A stretch of DNA of 64,000 bases, from assembly GCF_001618385.1 (NCBI RefSeq), contig NZ_BDCR01000001.1, forward strand, positions 930,001-994,000. Reading direction: 5' to 3'. Position numbers and translations under genes: made by a program. Source of the stretch: Paludibacter jiangxiensis (GTDB taxonomy: Bacteria > Bacteroidota > Bacteroidia > Bacteroidales > Paludibacteraceae). Positions 8,971 through 19,900 of the stretch are shown here, one piece after another. Numbering within the stretch: position 1 is the first letter of the stretch; the number at the start of each line of letters is the position of its first letter. The notes under the pieces are model-generated. The model saw only the letters and a program-made list of their open reading frames with translations, searched no databases and was not told the origin of the DNA.

Positions 8971-11208
8971 ATGGTTACAAGAAATTACCAAACAGACAAG
9001 ATGCAACATATCATAGAAAAGAGGAGTAAAACTGTATTAATCCTCTGTTTTTTATTGGGAGTGTTCTATATGAACGGTCAAACCTCGGGACAACTTCAGA
9101 AAGCAGATTTGGCTTACCGGGGACTTAAGTTCTCAATGGCCGCTGAATACTATGAAGCATATCTGAGTCAGGGAACGACAGCCAACCCTGAAGTATTACA
9201 ACGCCTTGCCGATAGTTACTGGCAGATGCGCAACTATCCGGAGGCTCTGCGGGTGTATACCCGCCTTTATCCGAACGGGAAAATGAACTCCACGGCACAG
9301 GAACAGTTCCGCATCGGGGAGCTCTATGCTCGCCAGGGAGACTACACAAACGCTACCAAATGGCTGTCGGGGTTGGCGGGTTATGCTAACAAAGTTAAGG
9401 CTTATCGTAAAGCAGAGTTGTCTGTCATGAAGGGAGATTCAATGCTGTGGAATGTCAGTTACCTGACAATGAATAGTGTTTACCGAGAATTCTGTCCTTA
9501 CCTATATGCGCAAAATTTATTGTTTAGCAGTAACCGACCTATGTCAACCAAGACCAAAGCCTTTGGTTGGGATGGAAACTACTATTCTCGCTTGTGGCAG
9601 GTGCCGGTATCTCAATTGTTGGCTCAGGGAACAGCACCTTCTCCGGAACAGGTTGCTAAGGCAAAACAACTAAAAGAATCGCACTTACAGGATAAGCGTC
9701 TGGCCGGGGTCTTTGCCGGCAGCGATGCCGATGCATCACCCAGAACAAGGAGTGCATACCTGAAAACGGAATACGTAAAAGCGGATAGTTCATTTTCGGG
9801 AACATTGATCTCGGGACTGGATAAACTAAACTACAATTCCGGAGGAATCTCCATTGATGGAGAAGGGACGGTTTATTTTTCGGCCAACTATAACAAGCCC
9901 GACAAACACGGGGTCAACCGTATCCGTTTGATGGAAGGGCACTACAATGGCAATGCTATAACAAATGTCAAGGCGTTACCTTTTGGAGATCCGCAGAACT
10001 ACTCTGTGATGCATCCGGCTATCAATAAGGAAGGTACTATTTTGATTTTCAGTAGCGACAAGAAAGGATATCCCGGCAAATATGACCTTTATTTCAGTAG
10101 ACGATCGAACAGAAATCAATATTGGGCGGAACCTTTTGTTATTCCAGGGCAAGTGAACACCGCCGGCAACGAGGTTTTTCCTTATATCTCAGGAGATGGT
10201 TATCTCTATTACAGCAGTGATGGCAAAGAAGGTTTGGGGGGCCTGGACATTTACCGGATCAAGCTGGAAGATGCTATAGCAGGTGTTGGAACACCTGAAC
10301 ATCTGCCATCTCCGGTGAACAGTACGAGCGACGATTTCGGATGGACGCAAAGTACTGATGGGAAAGTGGGATATTTTACTTCCGATCGTGTCAGCAGCGA
10401 AGATAATATTTATTCGGCCCGATATGATGAAGAAGCCGTCCGTTTGGCTGTGTTGGCAAAACAACCACGCAGCGTGGAAGGTTTGGTTCTCGATCGGCAA
10501 ACAATGGATCTGCTCAAAAATGCTACAGTATTCTTGTTGAACAAATGCGACAACAGGGTGTATGTGGCTAAAACTGACGAGGAGGGTAGGTATTCATATC
10601 CGGTCACCAAAACCTGCGAAGTGGTTATTCTTGGCACAGGTAAGGGTTACAGCAGAGATTGTTTAGCCATGAATGTTACCCTTGATAAAACATCAAAGGA
10701 GCTGGTTCAGAAGGCGCCGCATGATTTGCTGCTGGACAGGTTTCCTCAGGACTTCAAGTGGAAGCTGAGCGATATACATTATGATTTTGATAAGTGGAAT
10801 ATCCGTGCAGATGCCCGTCCGATACTCGATAGTTTGGTTGCTATCCTGAAGACGTATCCGATCAAGGTGGAACTGGGTTCGCATACCGACAGCAGAGGAA
10901 CGTTTGCATATAACGATGCCTTGTCGCAACGTCGTGCTGAATCTGCCGTTGCCTATATCGTATCAAAAGACATTGATCCTTCGCGGATTACCGCCAAGGG
11001 TTACGGAGAACATCAGTTGCTTAACAAATGTGCAGACGGCGTTCCTTGTAGCAAGGAGGAGCATCAGGCCAATCGTCGTACGGAAGTCAAGGTGCTGATA
11101 GGTCAGCCTGCCGATATGCCCACCGATTTTGATCCTTCGGAATATAGAAATGGTACTGTGATAGATACAAATAAACTGCCGGCAGATTTCTTTGGGAAGT
11201 GTAAATAA
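8971..11208 (+). CDS. OmpA-family protein with TPR, WD40-like and CNA-B-like regions
   Basis: Envelope protein of up to 745 residues, partner of the preceding PorP/SprF gene. After a signal peptide (TVLILCFLLGVFYMNGQ) come TPR-like helices (about 40-130: LAYRGLKFSMAAEYYEAYL), a beta-propeller/PD40-like part (about 270-460, with repeated DLYFSRRS and GGLDIYRIKLED motifs), a carboxypeptidase-regulatory-like domain (about 505-570: VEGLVLDRQTMDLLKNATV) and a C-terminal OmpA peptidoglycan-binding domain (about 600-715) with HTDSRGT and the RRAESAV helix. This order matches the PorE/SprE-associated OmpA proteins that tie type IX machinery to peptidoglycan. The start may be this ATG or the one 10 codons later at 9001; both keep the signal peptide. 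Confidence 0.88.
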   Translation: MVTRNYQTDKMQHIIEKRSKTVLILCFLLGVFYMNGQTSGQLQKADLAYRGLKFSMAAEYYEAYLSQGTTANPEVLQRLADSYWQMRNYPEALRVYTRLYPNGKMNSTAQEQFRIGELYARQGDYTNATKWLSGLAGYANKVKAYRKAELSVMKGDSMLWNVSYLTMNSVYREFCPYLYAQNLLFSSNRPMSTKTKAFGWDGNYYSRLWQVPVSQLLAQGTAPSPEQVAKAKQLKESHLQDKRLAGVFAGSDADASPRTRSAYLKTEYVKADSSFSGTLISGLDKLNYNSGGISIDGEGTVYFSANYNKPDKHGVNRIRLMEGHYNGNAITNVKALPFGDPQNYSVMHPAINKEGTILIFSSDKKGYPGKYDLYFSRRSNRNQYWAEPFVIPGQVNTAGNEVFPYISGDGYLYYSSDGKEGLGGLDIYRIKLEDAIAGVGTPEHLPSPVNSTSDDFGWTQSTDGKVGYFTSDRVSSEDNIYSARYDEEAVRLAVLAKQPRSVEGLVLDRQTMDLLKNATVFLLNKCDNRVYVAKTDEEGRYSYPVTKTCEVVILGTGKGYSRDCLAMNVTLDKTSKELVQKAPHDLLLDRFPQDFKWKLSDIHYDFDKWNIRADARPILDSLVAILKTYPIKVELGSHTDSRGTFAYNDALSQRRAESAVAYIVSKDIDPSRITAKGYGEHQLLNKCADGVPCSKEEHQANRRTEVKVLIGQPADMPTDFDPSEYRNGTVIDTNKLPADFFGKCK

Positions 11209-11229
11209 AATTCTATTGTATAACAAGTC

Positions 11230-11268
11230 AACAGGGTCGTTTCGCAAGAGGCGGCCCTGTTTGTTTTG
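11230..11268 (+). terminator. Terminator after the OmpA-family gene
   Basis: AACAGGG-t-CG / CG-g-CCCTGTT stem followed by TTGTTTTGTT. Its tail overlaps the -33 box of the next gene. Confidence 0.75.
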
Positions 11269-11295
11269 TTATCTCATCTGTTTGTAATAGCTTTG
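11265..11295 (+). promoter_or_regulatory. Bacteroidetes-type promoter of the lipoprotein gene
   Basis: TTTG at 11265-11268, a 19-base spacer, and TAGCTTTG at 11288-11295: an exact -33/-7 match. The start codon is 14 bases downstream, so the leader is very short. Confidence 0.75.
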
Positions 11296-11309
11296 CAAAA
11301 AAGTTCGCA

Positions 11310-12152
11310 ATGAAAAAGATCGTTTTTTTATTTCTCATACTTGTCTCTTTTTTAGCCTCGTGCAAGAAAGATGATACCGTTCGCGCCAAAGAATATTTGC
11401 AAAAAGCTCAAACAGCTTTTTTATCAGGAAATTACAATGTAGCCAAACTCAATCTCGACAGTGTTCACTTGCTTTTCCCCCGTCTGATACCGATGCGTCA
11501 GGCTGCCGATACGCTGATGTACAAGGTAGAACTGGCCGAGGCAAAACGTAACCTGATTTTTGCCGATAAGATGTTTCCGTTGCAAAAACACCTGGCCGAT
11601 TCTCTGCTAAGATCGTTTCGTTACGAGAAGAATGCGAAGTACGAAGATGTGGGCCGGTATATCTACAAAACGCAATCGGGTATGAACAGGATTGGGCTCA
11701 AAGCATATGTGACCGAACTGGGTGAGATGACCATCGTGAGCGCTTACACAGGATCACCGCTGGGATTCACGAAAACAAAAGTATTTGTGAATGATTTGTT
11801 TGCAGAGACAATTGCTGGTAGTGGCGATAGCCGTACAACATTTGCTAATCAGGGGCAATCGTGGGAGAATGTGAGCTACACCGATCCGGAGATCAACGGG
11901 GTGGATAATTTTATTGCGCACAACCTTACGGCAAAAATTGTGGTGACTTTAGAAGGGGGTAAACGCACCTATAGTTATGCGTTGTCGCAGGGAGACAAGC
12001 AGGCAATTACCCAATCCTACTATTTAGCCGAAATGTTGAGAAACGTGGTACGTTTGCAAAAGGACATTGAAAAGGCCAAGAACAAAATAACAATCGTTTG
12101 CCCCCATTTACGGCTAAATCCGCAGGATCAGTTGCCTGAAAAATTCAGGTAA
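11310..12152 (+). CDS. Predicted lipoprotein, unknown function
   Basis: 280-residue exported protein that starts MKKIVFLFLILVSFLASCKK; LASC is a good lipobox with Cys18 as the lipidated residue. The mature N-terminus is helical and TPR-like (RAKEYLQKAQTAFLSGNYNVAKLNLDSV), and the second half is beta-rich with no recognised domain. A helical C-terminal segment (VVRLQKDIEKAKNKI) ends the protein. It has its own promoter immediately after the OmpA-gene terminator, so it is a separate unit. It is convergent with folD, leaving only 5 bases between stop codons. The function is unknown; its position next to the PorP-OmpA pair is not proof of a link. Confidence 0.8.
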   Translation: MKKIVFLFLILVSFLASCKKDDTVRAKEYLQKAQTAFLSGNYNVAKLNLDSVHLLFPRLIPMRQAADTLMYKVELAEAKRNLIFADKMFPLQKHLADSLLRSFRYEKNAKYEDVGRYIYKTQSGMNRIGLKAYVTELGEMTIVSAYTGSPLGFTKTKVFVNDLFAETIAGSGDSRTTFANQGQSWENVSYTDPEINGVDNFIAHNLTAKIVVTLEGGKRTYSYALSQGDKQAITQSYYLAEMLRNVVRLQKDIEKAKNKITIVCPHLRLNPQDQLPEKFR

Positions 12153-12157
12153 GATTT

Positions 12158-13033
12158 TTATTGCTGCGCTTTATAAGCCAACAAAGTATTTTTGAGAAGC
12201 TCCACACGGGTCATCGGACCGACACCACCGGGAACCGGAGTGATGTATGAACATTTCGGCGATACTTCGTCGAAACGCACGTCACCGGTCAGTTTGAAAC
12301 CGCTTTTGGTCAGCGTAGAAGGCACACGGGTAGTCCCCACGTCGATCACGACAGCACCCTCTTTCACCATATCTTCTTTCACGAAGCCGGGAGAGCCGAT
12401 GGCCGCAATCAGAATATCGGCCTGGAGACAGATTTCTTTAATGTTTTGCGAACGGCTGTGGCATACGGTAACCGTAGCATCGCCCGGATAGGCTTTTTGC
12501 ATCATCAGGCCGGCAATGGGTTTGCCCACAATGTTGCTCCGACCGATTACCACACAATGTTTTCCTTTGGTTTCGATTTTGTAGCGCTCCAAGAGTTCGA
12601 CGATACCTGCCGGAGTGGCAGAAACCAGCGAAGGCAAACCAATCAGCATTCGTCCCACGTTGATGGGGTGAAAGCCGTCTGCATCTTTTGCAGGGTTGAT
12701 AGCTTCAATAATTTTTTGTTCCGCAATGTGTTTCGGTAATGGCAACTGCACAATAAACCCGGTTACCGAGTTGTCGTTGTTGAGTTCTTCTACCTTTGCC
12801 AACAATTCTTCTTCCGTCACGTCGTCTTCGTAACGAATCAGTGTCGATTCAAAGCCAACCTGCTGGCAGTCTTTGATTTTGTGGGCAACATAGCTTTCGC
12901 TACCGCCATCGTGACCTACCAGAATTGCTACCAAATGGGGAACTTTTTTCCCCGCCGCCTTTAAGGCTTCCACTTCCTGAGCAATCTCCTGTTTGATTTG
13001 CTCAGAGATAAGTTTTCCGTCAATTAATTGCAT
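12158..13033 (-). CDS. folD: Bifunctional methylene-THF dehydrogenase/cyclohydrolase FolD
   Basis: Interconverts 5,10-methylene-THF, methenyl-THF and 10-formyl-THF in the cytoplasm. 291 residues, normal length. Diagnostic blocks: [17 protein letters not shown] with the catalytic Lys, [41 protein letters not shown] (cofactor site) and [18 protein letters not shown]. panB, whose enzyme consumes 5,10-methylene-THF, lies directly upstream on the same strand with a 110-base gap, so the two may share folate C1 supply. A hairpin lies between them. Confidence 0.96.
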   Translation of the reverse strand: MQLIDGKLISEQIKQEIAQEVEALKAAGKKVPHLVAILVGHDGGSESYVAHKIKDCQQVGFESTLIRYEDDVTEEELLAKVEELNNDNSVTGFIVQLPLPKHIAEQKIIEAINPAKDADGFHPINVGRMLIGLPSLVSATPAGIVELLERYKIETKGKHCVVIGRSNIVGKPIAGLMMQKAYPGDATVTVCHSRSQNIKEICLQADILIAAIGSPGFVKEDMVKEGAVVIDVGTTRVPSTLTKSGFKLTGDVRFDEVSPKCSYITPVPGGVGPMTRVELLKNTLLAYKAQQ

Positions 13034-13079
13034 AAAATATAGATGGTTTTAGAGTTTTTCGGGTTTGTTATAAATGAAC

Positions 13080-13116
13080 ACAAGGCCGCAGGAAATTGAA
13101 TTCGTAGCGACCTTGT
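13080..13116 (-). terminator. Weak terminator-like hairpin after panB
   Basis: ACAAGG-t-CGC / GCG-g-CCTTGT stem on either strand with only a modest T content beyond it; it may partly separate panB from folD. Confidence 0.4.
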
Positions 13117-13143
13117 ATTGTGTGTAAACATCATATTAATAGA

Positions 13144-13965
13144 TTAATACTGTTCTTTTTCGTTTGGGAAATCGCCTGATTTTACGTCTTTCACATACTG
13201 CTGCACGGCGCCGTTCATGATGGAGTGCAGGTCCGCATAACGTCGCAAAAAGCGGGGCGAAAAGCCATTGGTCATGCCCAGCATGTCGTGAATCACGAGC
13301 ACCTGTCCGTCGACTCCATTGCCGGCTCCGATACCGATAACCGGTATTTTTAATTCCGAAGCAACCTGAGTAGCCAGTGTAGCCGGAATTTTTTCCAGAA
13401 CAACAGCCGAACATCCGGCTTCTTCCAGCAAATGAGCATCCGACAGCAGTCGTTTTGCCTCTTCTTCTTCGCGGGCACGAACCGTGTAAGTTCCAAATTT
13501 ATTGATCGATTGAGGAGTCAGCCCCAGGTGACCGATAATAGGAATTCCGGCGGATAAGATACGTTTTACCGAATCGAGAATCTCTTCACCGCCTTCGAGT
13601 TTGAGGCAGTCGGCACCAGTTTCTTTCATAATGCGAATGGCCGAAGCCAGAGCCAGTTTGGAATTTCCCTGGTAGGTTCCGAATGGCATATCTACCACAA
13701 CCAATGACCGTTTTACGGCTTTCATCACCGAGCGTCCGTGGTAAATCATTTCGTCGAGTGTCATGGGCAATGTGGTGACATTTCCTGCAATAACATTCGA
13801 TGCAGAGTCGCCGACTAATATGACGTCCAAACCAGCCTGATCGACAATAGATGCCATCGTATAGTCATACGCAGTAAGCATCGATATTTTTTCACCCCGC
13901 TGTTTCATCTCAAACAGACGTCGGGTGGTCACTTTCCGGATATCTTCGGATTGATATGTTGACAT
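13144..13965 (-). CDS. panB: 3-methyl-2-oxobutanoate hydroxymethyltransferase PanB
   Basis: First committed step of pantothenate/CoA synthesis: transfers a hydroxymethyl group from 5,10-methylene-THF to 2-oxoisovalerate, giving ketopantoate. I start at the ATG at 13965, giving 273 residues (family norm about 265-280) and the usual N-terminus ([24 protein letters not shown]...). A longer frame upstream would run through a strong terminator. Conserved motifs: [20 protein letters not shown] with metal-binding Asp, [23 protein letters not shown] and [21 protein letters not shown]. Confidence 0.96.
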   Translation of the reverse strand: MSTYQSEDIRKVTTRRLFEMKQRGEKISMLTAYDYTMASIVDQAGLDVILVGDSASNVIAGNVTTLPMTLDEMIYHGRSVMKAVKRSLVVVDMPFGTYQGNSKLALASAIRIMKETGADCLKLEGGEEILDSVKRILSAGIPIIGHLGLTPQSINKFGTYTVRAREEEEAKRLLSDAHLLEEAGCSAVVLEKIPATLATQVASELKIPVIGIGAGNGVDGQVLVIHDMLGMTNGFSPRFLRRYADLHSIMNGAVQQYVKDVKSGDFPNEKEQY

Positions 13966-14081
13966 AAGAATATAAGTGTGTGATTTGTGTGCAAAGGTAC
14001 AACATTTCGGTGAGAATGGTAATTTTTCGGAGTGTATGTATGTCTCATGTCTGCCTGTTTGCTTTGCGTTAAAATGAAAAA

Positions 14082-14115
14082 CCGGTACCCGTTCACTTGC
14101 GCGATCGGATACCGG
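14082..14115 (-). terminator. Terminator of the TlpA-like gene
   Basis: On the minus strand CCGGTATCC / GGGTACCGG closes a 16-base loop and is followed by TTTTTCATTTT. It isolates the upstream operon from panB. Confidence 0.85.
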
Positions 14116-14152
14116 AATGGCAAACACACAAAAATATTTATTAGTACAAATG

Positions 14153-15151
14153 TTATTTAGCTGACTGTCTGAAAATCTCCTCCAGTTTTTGCTCCAACGC
14201 TTCGCCTCGCAGATTTCGGGCAATAATTTTACCCGAAGGATCGATCAACACGTTGGATGGAATACTTCGAATGGCATAGAGACCGGCTGCCTCACTGTCC
14301 CAAAACTTGAGATCGGACACATGCTTCCATGTCAGGCCATCTTTGGCAATTGCCTCTGTCCATGCCGTTTTGTCTTTGTCGAGTGAAACGGAGAAAATAT
14401 CGAATCCGCTCGATTTGAATTTGTTATACACTTTTACCAGATTCGGATTTTCTCTGCGGCACGGTCCGCACCACGAAGCCCAAAAATCGAGAAGCAGGTA
14501 GTGACCGAAAGATTGCGACAACCGTATGGTTTGGTTATCGGGAGTTGTTCCGGCAAAATCTACCGCAGGCTGACCGATTTCCACCCGTTTCTTGATAGCG
14601 ACAATCCGTTCCAGCTCCTTGATATAATAGAGATCTTTGAGCGACGGATCGAACTGTGCCAGGTTATCTTCAAGTTCTTTTACCGACAAATCGTTGGAAA
14701 ATTCGCGGTAGAGAATGTACGCGACAACTACCGATTTGGGCTCGGCCCGTACCAGCGAATCGATACTGAAGTTATCGTGTTTTGACTGCAATTTGACATA
14801 CAGATCGTTAGCTTCTGATCCCACAATACGAGCCGTTCGTCGGTTGGCCACATCAATGGTTACGTCGAGCGGTTTGTTCTCAATAAAAATATAATAAGGA
14901 CTGAAACTCTCGTTCCGGTCGGTGGTCAGGCCGTATAAATCGGTACGCGGTACGCTCCCTTTGAAGTGAAACTGTCCGTTGACAATTCGGGAAGAGTCGA
15001 TGGTAAAGAACATTTTGTTCCGGAATTTCTTCAGATAAACCTTTCCTCCCGAAGCGTTGATTTTGCCGTTGATAGTAAACGACGGAGCCGGTTCGAACGA
15101 ACTGAGGCCGACAACAGCCAAAAGCAGCGCGAATAATTTTAATTGTTTCAT
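14153..15151 (-). CDS. TlpA/ResA-like thioredoxin-fold protein with DUF4369-like N-terminus
   Basis: Exported thiol-disulfide oxidoreductase, 332 residues. A signal peptide ([18 protein letters not shown]) precedes a beta-rich N-terminal domain of the DUF4369 type ([19 protein letters not shown], residues 24-115), a helical linker, and a C-terminal AhpC/TSA-thioredoxin domain (about 195-330) with the active site WASWCGPC and the cis-Pro region SIPSNVLID. Such proteins act in the periplasm of Bacteroidetes, often next to SusC/SusD genes. Here it is about 330 bases downstream of susD on the same strand, with a repeat element between, so co-transcription is possible but not certain. Confidence 0.9.
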   Translation of the reverse strand: MKQLKLFALLLAVVGLSSFEPAPSFTINGKINASGGKVYLKKFRNKMFFTIDSSRIVNGQFHFKGSVPRTDLYGLTTDRNESFSPYYIFIENKPLDVTIDVANRRTARIVGSEANDLYVKLQSKHDNFSIDSLVRAEPKSVVVAYILYREFSNDLSVKELEDNLAQFDPSLKDLYYIKELERIVAIKKRVEIGQPAVDFAGTTPDNQTIRLSQSFGHYLLLDFWASWCGPCRRENPNLVKVYNKFKSSGFDIFSVSLDKDKTAWTEAIAKDGLTWKHVSDLKFWDSEAAGLYAIRSIPSNVLIDPSGKIIARNLRGEALEQKLEEIFRQSAK

Positions 15152-15479
15152 ACGATAATAATTTTTAGATAGATGGCGTATGGAACTCCATGTTGCAACA
15201 TTATCATTTTCTTGGATGTTTAGCAGAACATGTTCGTTTCATAATAATAAGTGATGATTATCCGTAAAACCTCCTAATCCGATAAGTGAATCTCCTACGG
15301 AGAAATAAAATCCGGGAAATATTTTCTTTCTACAGATATGCATGTCGTACCGACATGAACCGGTAGCCCGTCAGGGCTTACATATCAGTAGAAACTATCG
15401 AATGCAGGAAAAATACCTCGTAGAGGTTTCATGGATTTGATATACCCGCTTATGATGTTTTGCGGATGATTATAAAGAT
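15152..15479. other. Intergenic region with repeat element
   Basis: 328 bases between susD and the TlpA-like gene. It is made of several short palindromes: TCTCC-tac-GGAGA (15291-15303), the multi-stem element at 15327-15394, and ACCTC-gta-GAGGT near 15415-15427. No ORF is present. Confidence 0.5.
15327..15394. repeat. Cloverleaf-like (three-way junction) palindromic element
   Basis: An outer stem TTTCTAC-a-GATATG pairs with CATATC-a-GTAGAAA. Inside are two hairpins: CATGTCG-tac-CGACATG and AGCCC-gtca-GGGCT. Short flanking palindromes frame it. The layout is typical of a dispersed REP/MITE-like repeat, but only one copy is in this window. Confidence 0.55.
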
Positions 15480-16904
15480 TTATTTTGCGTCAAACCATAA
15501 TTTTGTAGTCAGCAGGTCTTTGCCCTGAGCGCTGATGGCCGCTTTATAACTAACTCCGTTCAACGATTGTTCGGTACCGGGATAGAAAAAGCGCGATGGA
15601 ATCTGACCGTCGAGAACGGTAGCCGGGCCTGCCGTGAGCACCGGATAATCCAACCTACGCCACTCGGCAAAGGCGTCAAGCCCTTGTCCGAAAAAGGCGA
15701 TCCATTTCTGAATACCAATCGATTTGGCAAAGTTGGTGGCATCATATTTTACTCCTGGCTGGCTCAGATAGTTGGCAATTACCGTCGCATCGGTTATCCC
15801 AAACTGGTTGAGCGATGCGGTGATGGCACTCTTGTACAGTTGCTCGGCATCACCCGAAATATAGCCACGGGCAACAGCTTCGGCGCGGGCAAACAACACT
15901 TCGGAATAGCTGAATATAACCGCCGGCGATTGAGGTGCCAGAAAATAGGTACCGGGTTTGGACGTTTTGGCAAAGCCCTGACTATTGGCATCGCTGTTGG
16001 ACAGACCGTTGGCGCCGCCTACATATTTCCCGACGGAGGGATCGGACGGCAGTTGCGCGTAAACCGGCAGACGGGGATCCGACAACTCATACAGTTTGTC
16101 GACCATCGTTTTCGAGATGCGGTAGTCGTCGCGGGTATCGAACCAGGCCGAAGCCGGATTCTGCTGTGGTGAACTTGCATACACAAACTGGAACGTATCG
16201 CTATTACCGGCAAGCAATCCGGCAGCATCGCCGGTAGCCGCAATGGCAGCCTGCTTGGCCAGATCGGGTTCTTTGTCGGAAATGCGAAGAGCGATGCGAA
16301 GTCGCAACGAATTGACCAGTTTTTTCCATTTGCTGATGTTGCCGCTATAAACCACATCTCCGCTAACACTTCCATTAGCTGTGGCTAACAACGACTGAGC
16401 CTGTGTCAGATCGGCCAACAAACCGGTATAAACCTCTTTCTGGGTATTGTATGCCGGTGTTATTTTCAAACCGGCCTCCTGATAAGGAATGGAACCGTAG
16501 GCATCCGTCAGTAAAAGAAACACCCATGAACGCAACGTCAGGGCAATGCCTTTGTAGTTTGAATTTACCTGATTATCCTGAGAATTGAGAATGGTATTCA
16601 GGTCGGTAATGAGCGTCGAATATCCTGTATTCCAAAGCGATGTAAAACTCGAGTTGGAAACGTCATACCGGTCGGGTTCGGCATACTGAATTTTTGCCCA
16701 GTGCTGTACAAACAGCAGCGATGAGTTGAAGTTGCTCTCCGAACCCCAGTAGAGATCAGCTCCCTGTTTCAGGGCGCTTGTCAGCAGATATGGCGCCTGA
16801 GGCGTTTCTGTCGCGTTCGGATTTTTATTGATCTCGTCCAGCTGGCTGTTGCAGGAACTGGCAAGCAAGGCGATGATTAGTAAGGGGAATAATTTCTTTA
16901 TCAT
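15480..16904 (-). CDS. SusD/RagB-like outer-membrane lipoprotein
   Basis: Surface nutrient-binding lipoprotein that caps the SusC channel, 474 residues. The signal MIKKLFPLLIIALLASSCNSQ has a lipobox with Cys18. The mature start (LDEINKNPNATETPQAPYLLTSAL) and the helical TPR-like core (YKGIALTLRSWVFLLLTDAYGSIPYQEA) match the SusD-like_2 subgroup, which is often paired with non-glycan SusC proteins. It begins 12 bases after the susC stop, so the two are co-transcribed. The C-terminal part keeps the typical EWRRLDYP and GQIPSRFFYPGTEQSLN regions. With a PstS-like gene upstream, the ligand could be a phosphorylated compound or another non-glycan nutrient; this is inference. Confidence 0.93.
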   Translation of the reverse strand: MIKKLFPLLIIALLASSCNSQLDEINKNPNATETPQAPYLLTSALKQGADLYWGSESNFNSSLLFVQHWAKIQYAEPDRYDVSNSSFTSLWNTGYSTLITDLNTILNSQDNQVNSNYKGIALTLRSWVFLLLTDAYGSIPYQEAGLKITPAYNTQKEVYTGLLADLTQAQSLLATANGSVSGDVVYSGNISKWKKLVNSLRLRIALRISDKEPDLAKQAAIAATGDAAGLLAGNSDTFQFVYASSPQQNPASAWFDTRDDYRISKTMVDKLYELSDPRLPVYAQLPSDPSVGKYVGGANGLSNSDANSQGFAKTSKPGTYFLAPQSPAVIFSYSEVLFARAEAVARGYISGDAEQLYKSAITASLNQFGITDATVIANYLSQPGVKYDATNFAKSIGIQKWIAFFGQGLDAFAEWRRLDYPVLTAGPATVLDGQIPSRFFYPGTEQSLNGVSYKAAISAQGKDLLTTKLWFDAK

Positions 16905-16916
16905 AAGGATGTTTTT

Positions 16917-19900
16917 TTAGAATTTTACGTTGAGATTGAGGCTGTAGTTACGGGTTGTGGGCAATGCCAGACTTTCGAGTCCCTGACCGTTCCCGGTGCT
17001 GAGTGCCGTTTCGGGGTCGATATTCGGTACAGCTTTGTAAATAAAGAACAGATTTCTTCCCGTGAGCGTAAGGCTTGCATCCTGCAACCCGATTTTTTTA
17101 ATCAATCGCTTGCCAACATTGTAGGTTAGTTTTACCTCCCTGAGTTTCACAAACGTAGAACTGTAGATATATGCCTCACTGATGTTGTACGACGCTTTGT
17201 AATACTCCTGAGCGCTAATCACCGTAGCGTTGGGAGTTCCGTCGGCCAGAACACCTTTGAAAATCACGCCGTCATCGTAAATTGTTTCCCCGTTTGGTGC
17301 CGAGGTTCCGGTGAGTAATTTCTTGCCGTTTGCTGAAAGATTCCCCGGATAATAGTAGCTAAGACCTCCATGGGCGGCATCACGACCGGGAAGCGTTTGT
17401 TTCAAAACGCCTGTATAGTTTCCTGTTCTATTGGTTCCCGAATAGAGTTTTCCACCCACATTGGCATCGATAAGAAATGACAATTGTAAATTTTTGTAAG
17501 TCAATGTATTGGTGATTCCACCCAACCAATCAGGCGTGTAGTGACCCAACACTCGGTTTTGCGGATCGGCTTTGGGTAGCCCGTTAGCTCCTACAATAAT
17601 ATTTCCGTTGGCATCGCGCAGATAAGCCGTGCCGTAGAGAGTTCCGTAAGCCTGACCAACTGAAGCCAACACATCAACTCCATTTGACGAACCGATGGTA
17701 TAATTCTGAATCTGTCCAGCGTAGTCGAGAATCTTCACTTTACTCTTATTGCTCGAATAGTTCACTGCCACATTCCATTTGAAATGACGGCTTTGCAACG
17801 GCGTACCTTCCACCTGTAGTTCGATACCGTGGTTGTTGATTTTTCCGGCATTGATCAATTGCGAGGTGTAACCGCTTGATGCCGTTGTTTTTATTTCAAG
17901 TATTTGGTCAAAGCTGTTGGTGTTGTAGTAGGCGAAATCCAGATGCAAGCGGTTTTGCCAGAAGCTCGATTCCAAACCGAATTCTACCGAACGGGTAGTC
18001 TCGGGTTTCAGATCGGCATTCAGCTTTTTCTGCGACGAAGTCTGGATCGGATTCCCGTTGAAAGCCGTTTGAAAATTGTAGACCGTAGCCAACTGGTAAG
18101 GATCGGCATCGTTTCCTACTTCCGACCAGCCGCCTCGCAATTTCAGGAAATCGAGCGTCTTGCTCTTTATTTTTAGCGCATCCGACAGCACAACACTTCC
18201 GTTGACAGAGGGATAGAAATAAGAGCGGTTGTTGCTCGGCAACGTCGACGACCAGTCATTACGACCTGTGATGTTCAGATAAGCAAAATTCTTGTACGCC
18301 AGTTGAGCCGAAGCGTAGCCGCTGTATGCCCGTTGACGCGAGAAATAGTTGGACGACGTAAGCGCATCGCGTGAGTTGGTCAGCGTGTAAAGATCCGGCA
18401 CAGCCAAACGGGGAGCTTTCTGGTAGTTGTTGGCATAGCTGCGATTGCGCAGATTGAATCCGGCAAGCGCGTCCAGACTGAAATCCTTGTTCAGCTTTTT
18501 GATGTACTGCAAAATCGCTTCGGTGTTGTTCTCGCTAACCGTGTAGGCATCTTCGGCATACGATCCGTAAGGTGTGCCGCTGGTACCGTATTTGATAGTG
18601 TATTTACGGCGATCGTTGTAATAGTCGGTACCGGTACGGAATCTGAAATTCAACCCGTCCGCAATCTTCGCTTCGAGGTGAATGTCGCCAATGAGCCGGT
18701 TTTTATCCTGAGTGGTAGTGTTGTAATAAGCATTCCAGTACGGGTTGTTGTAGTAACTATTGTTCCAGTTGTTGTTCCAGTTTTTTTTCAGCTCGTTGAT
18801 ATCTACCTGACGACCGAACCACAAAAACTGTAGCATAACACCGGCAGCACGGCCACCCGAAGGGCCACCCGGCAGGGCAGGCGCATTGGTAACGATATAA
18901 TCGGCCGTTGCACCTATCTTTATATCTTTGGTCAACTGGTAATTGGAGTTGATGCTGAAATTGGTTTTCTTGATTTCCGAATTGGGCACCGTCCCTTTCT
19001 GCCGCTGGTTGTTCACTCCGAGGCGGAAATCGTATTTTTTGTCCGACCCGGCAATGGAAATTCCGTTGTCGAGTGTCACTCCGGTTTCAAAGAAATCTTT
19101 CACGTTATCGGGATGCGCCACAAAAGGTACAGCCACTCCGTTGGAAAAGAACTGAGGAATAAGCCGGCCATCCAGTTTCGGGCCCCAGCTTTCGTCCACA
19201 CCGTCGTTTACGCCGCCCCCTTTTCCGTCCACATAACTGAATTTGCCATTCGAGCCCTGTCCGAAAACATTCTGATATTCGGGCAATGTAGCAACATTCG
19301 CAAGGGTAACGCCGGAAGTGAGGGTAATTCCTAAGCCCTTCTGACCTTTACCCGATTTGGTAGTGATGAGAATCACACCATGGGCGGCACGTGATCCGTA
19401 AAGAGCAGCTGCATTCGGCCCTTTCAGCACATTGAGCGATTCGATATCCTCGGGGTTGAGGTCGGCAATGGCATTACGGAAGTCGCGGGTAGCTCCTCCC
19501 GAATTCAGCTGTGAGTTATCCACCGGCACGCCATCTACTACAAACAGAGGTTGGTTGTTACCGGCAATGGAGGTCTCTCCACGAATAACAATACGCGACG
19601 ATCCCATATCTCCCTGCGAATTGGTAATACGAACCCCGGCCAGTTTCCCGGTAAGGTTATTGAGAAGGTTGGTCTCTTTGGTATTCTCCAGGTCTTTGTT
19701 CTGTAACGCCTGAACGGTATACCCCAGCGATTTTTTCTCTTTGGTGATACCCAATGCAGTCACCACCACTTCATCAAGAGTATTCGACTGATCTTTTAAC
19801 GAGATGGTTACCGCCTCGTTTTCATATACATCTACTTCCTGAGTCTTGTATCCGACAGCTCTTACCTGGAGGGTCACCGGCAGAGCATGTTTGATAGAGA

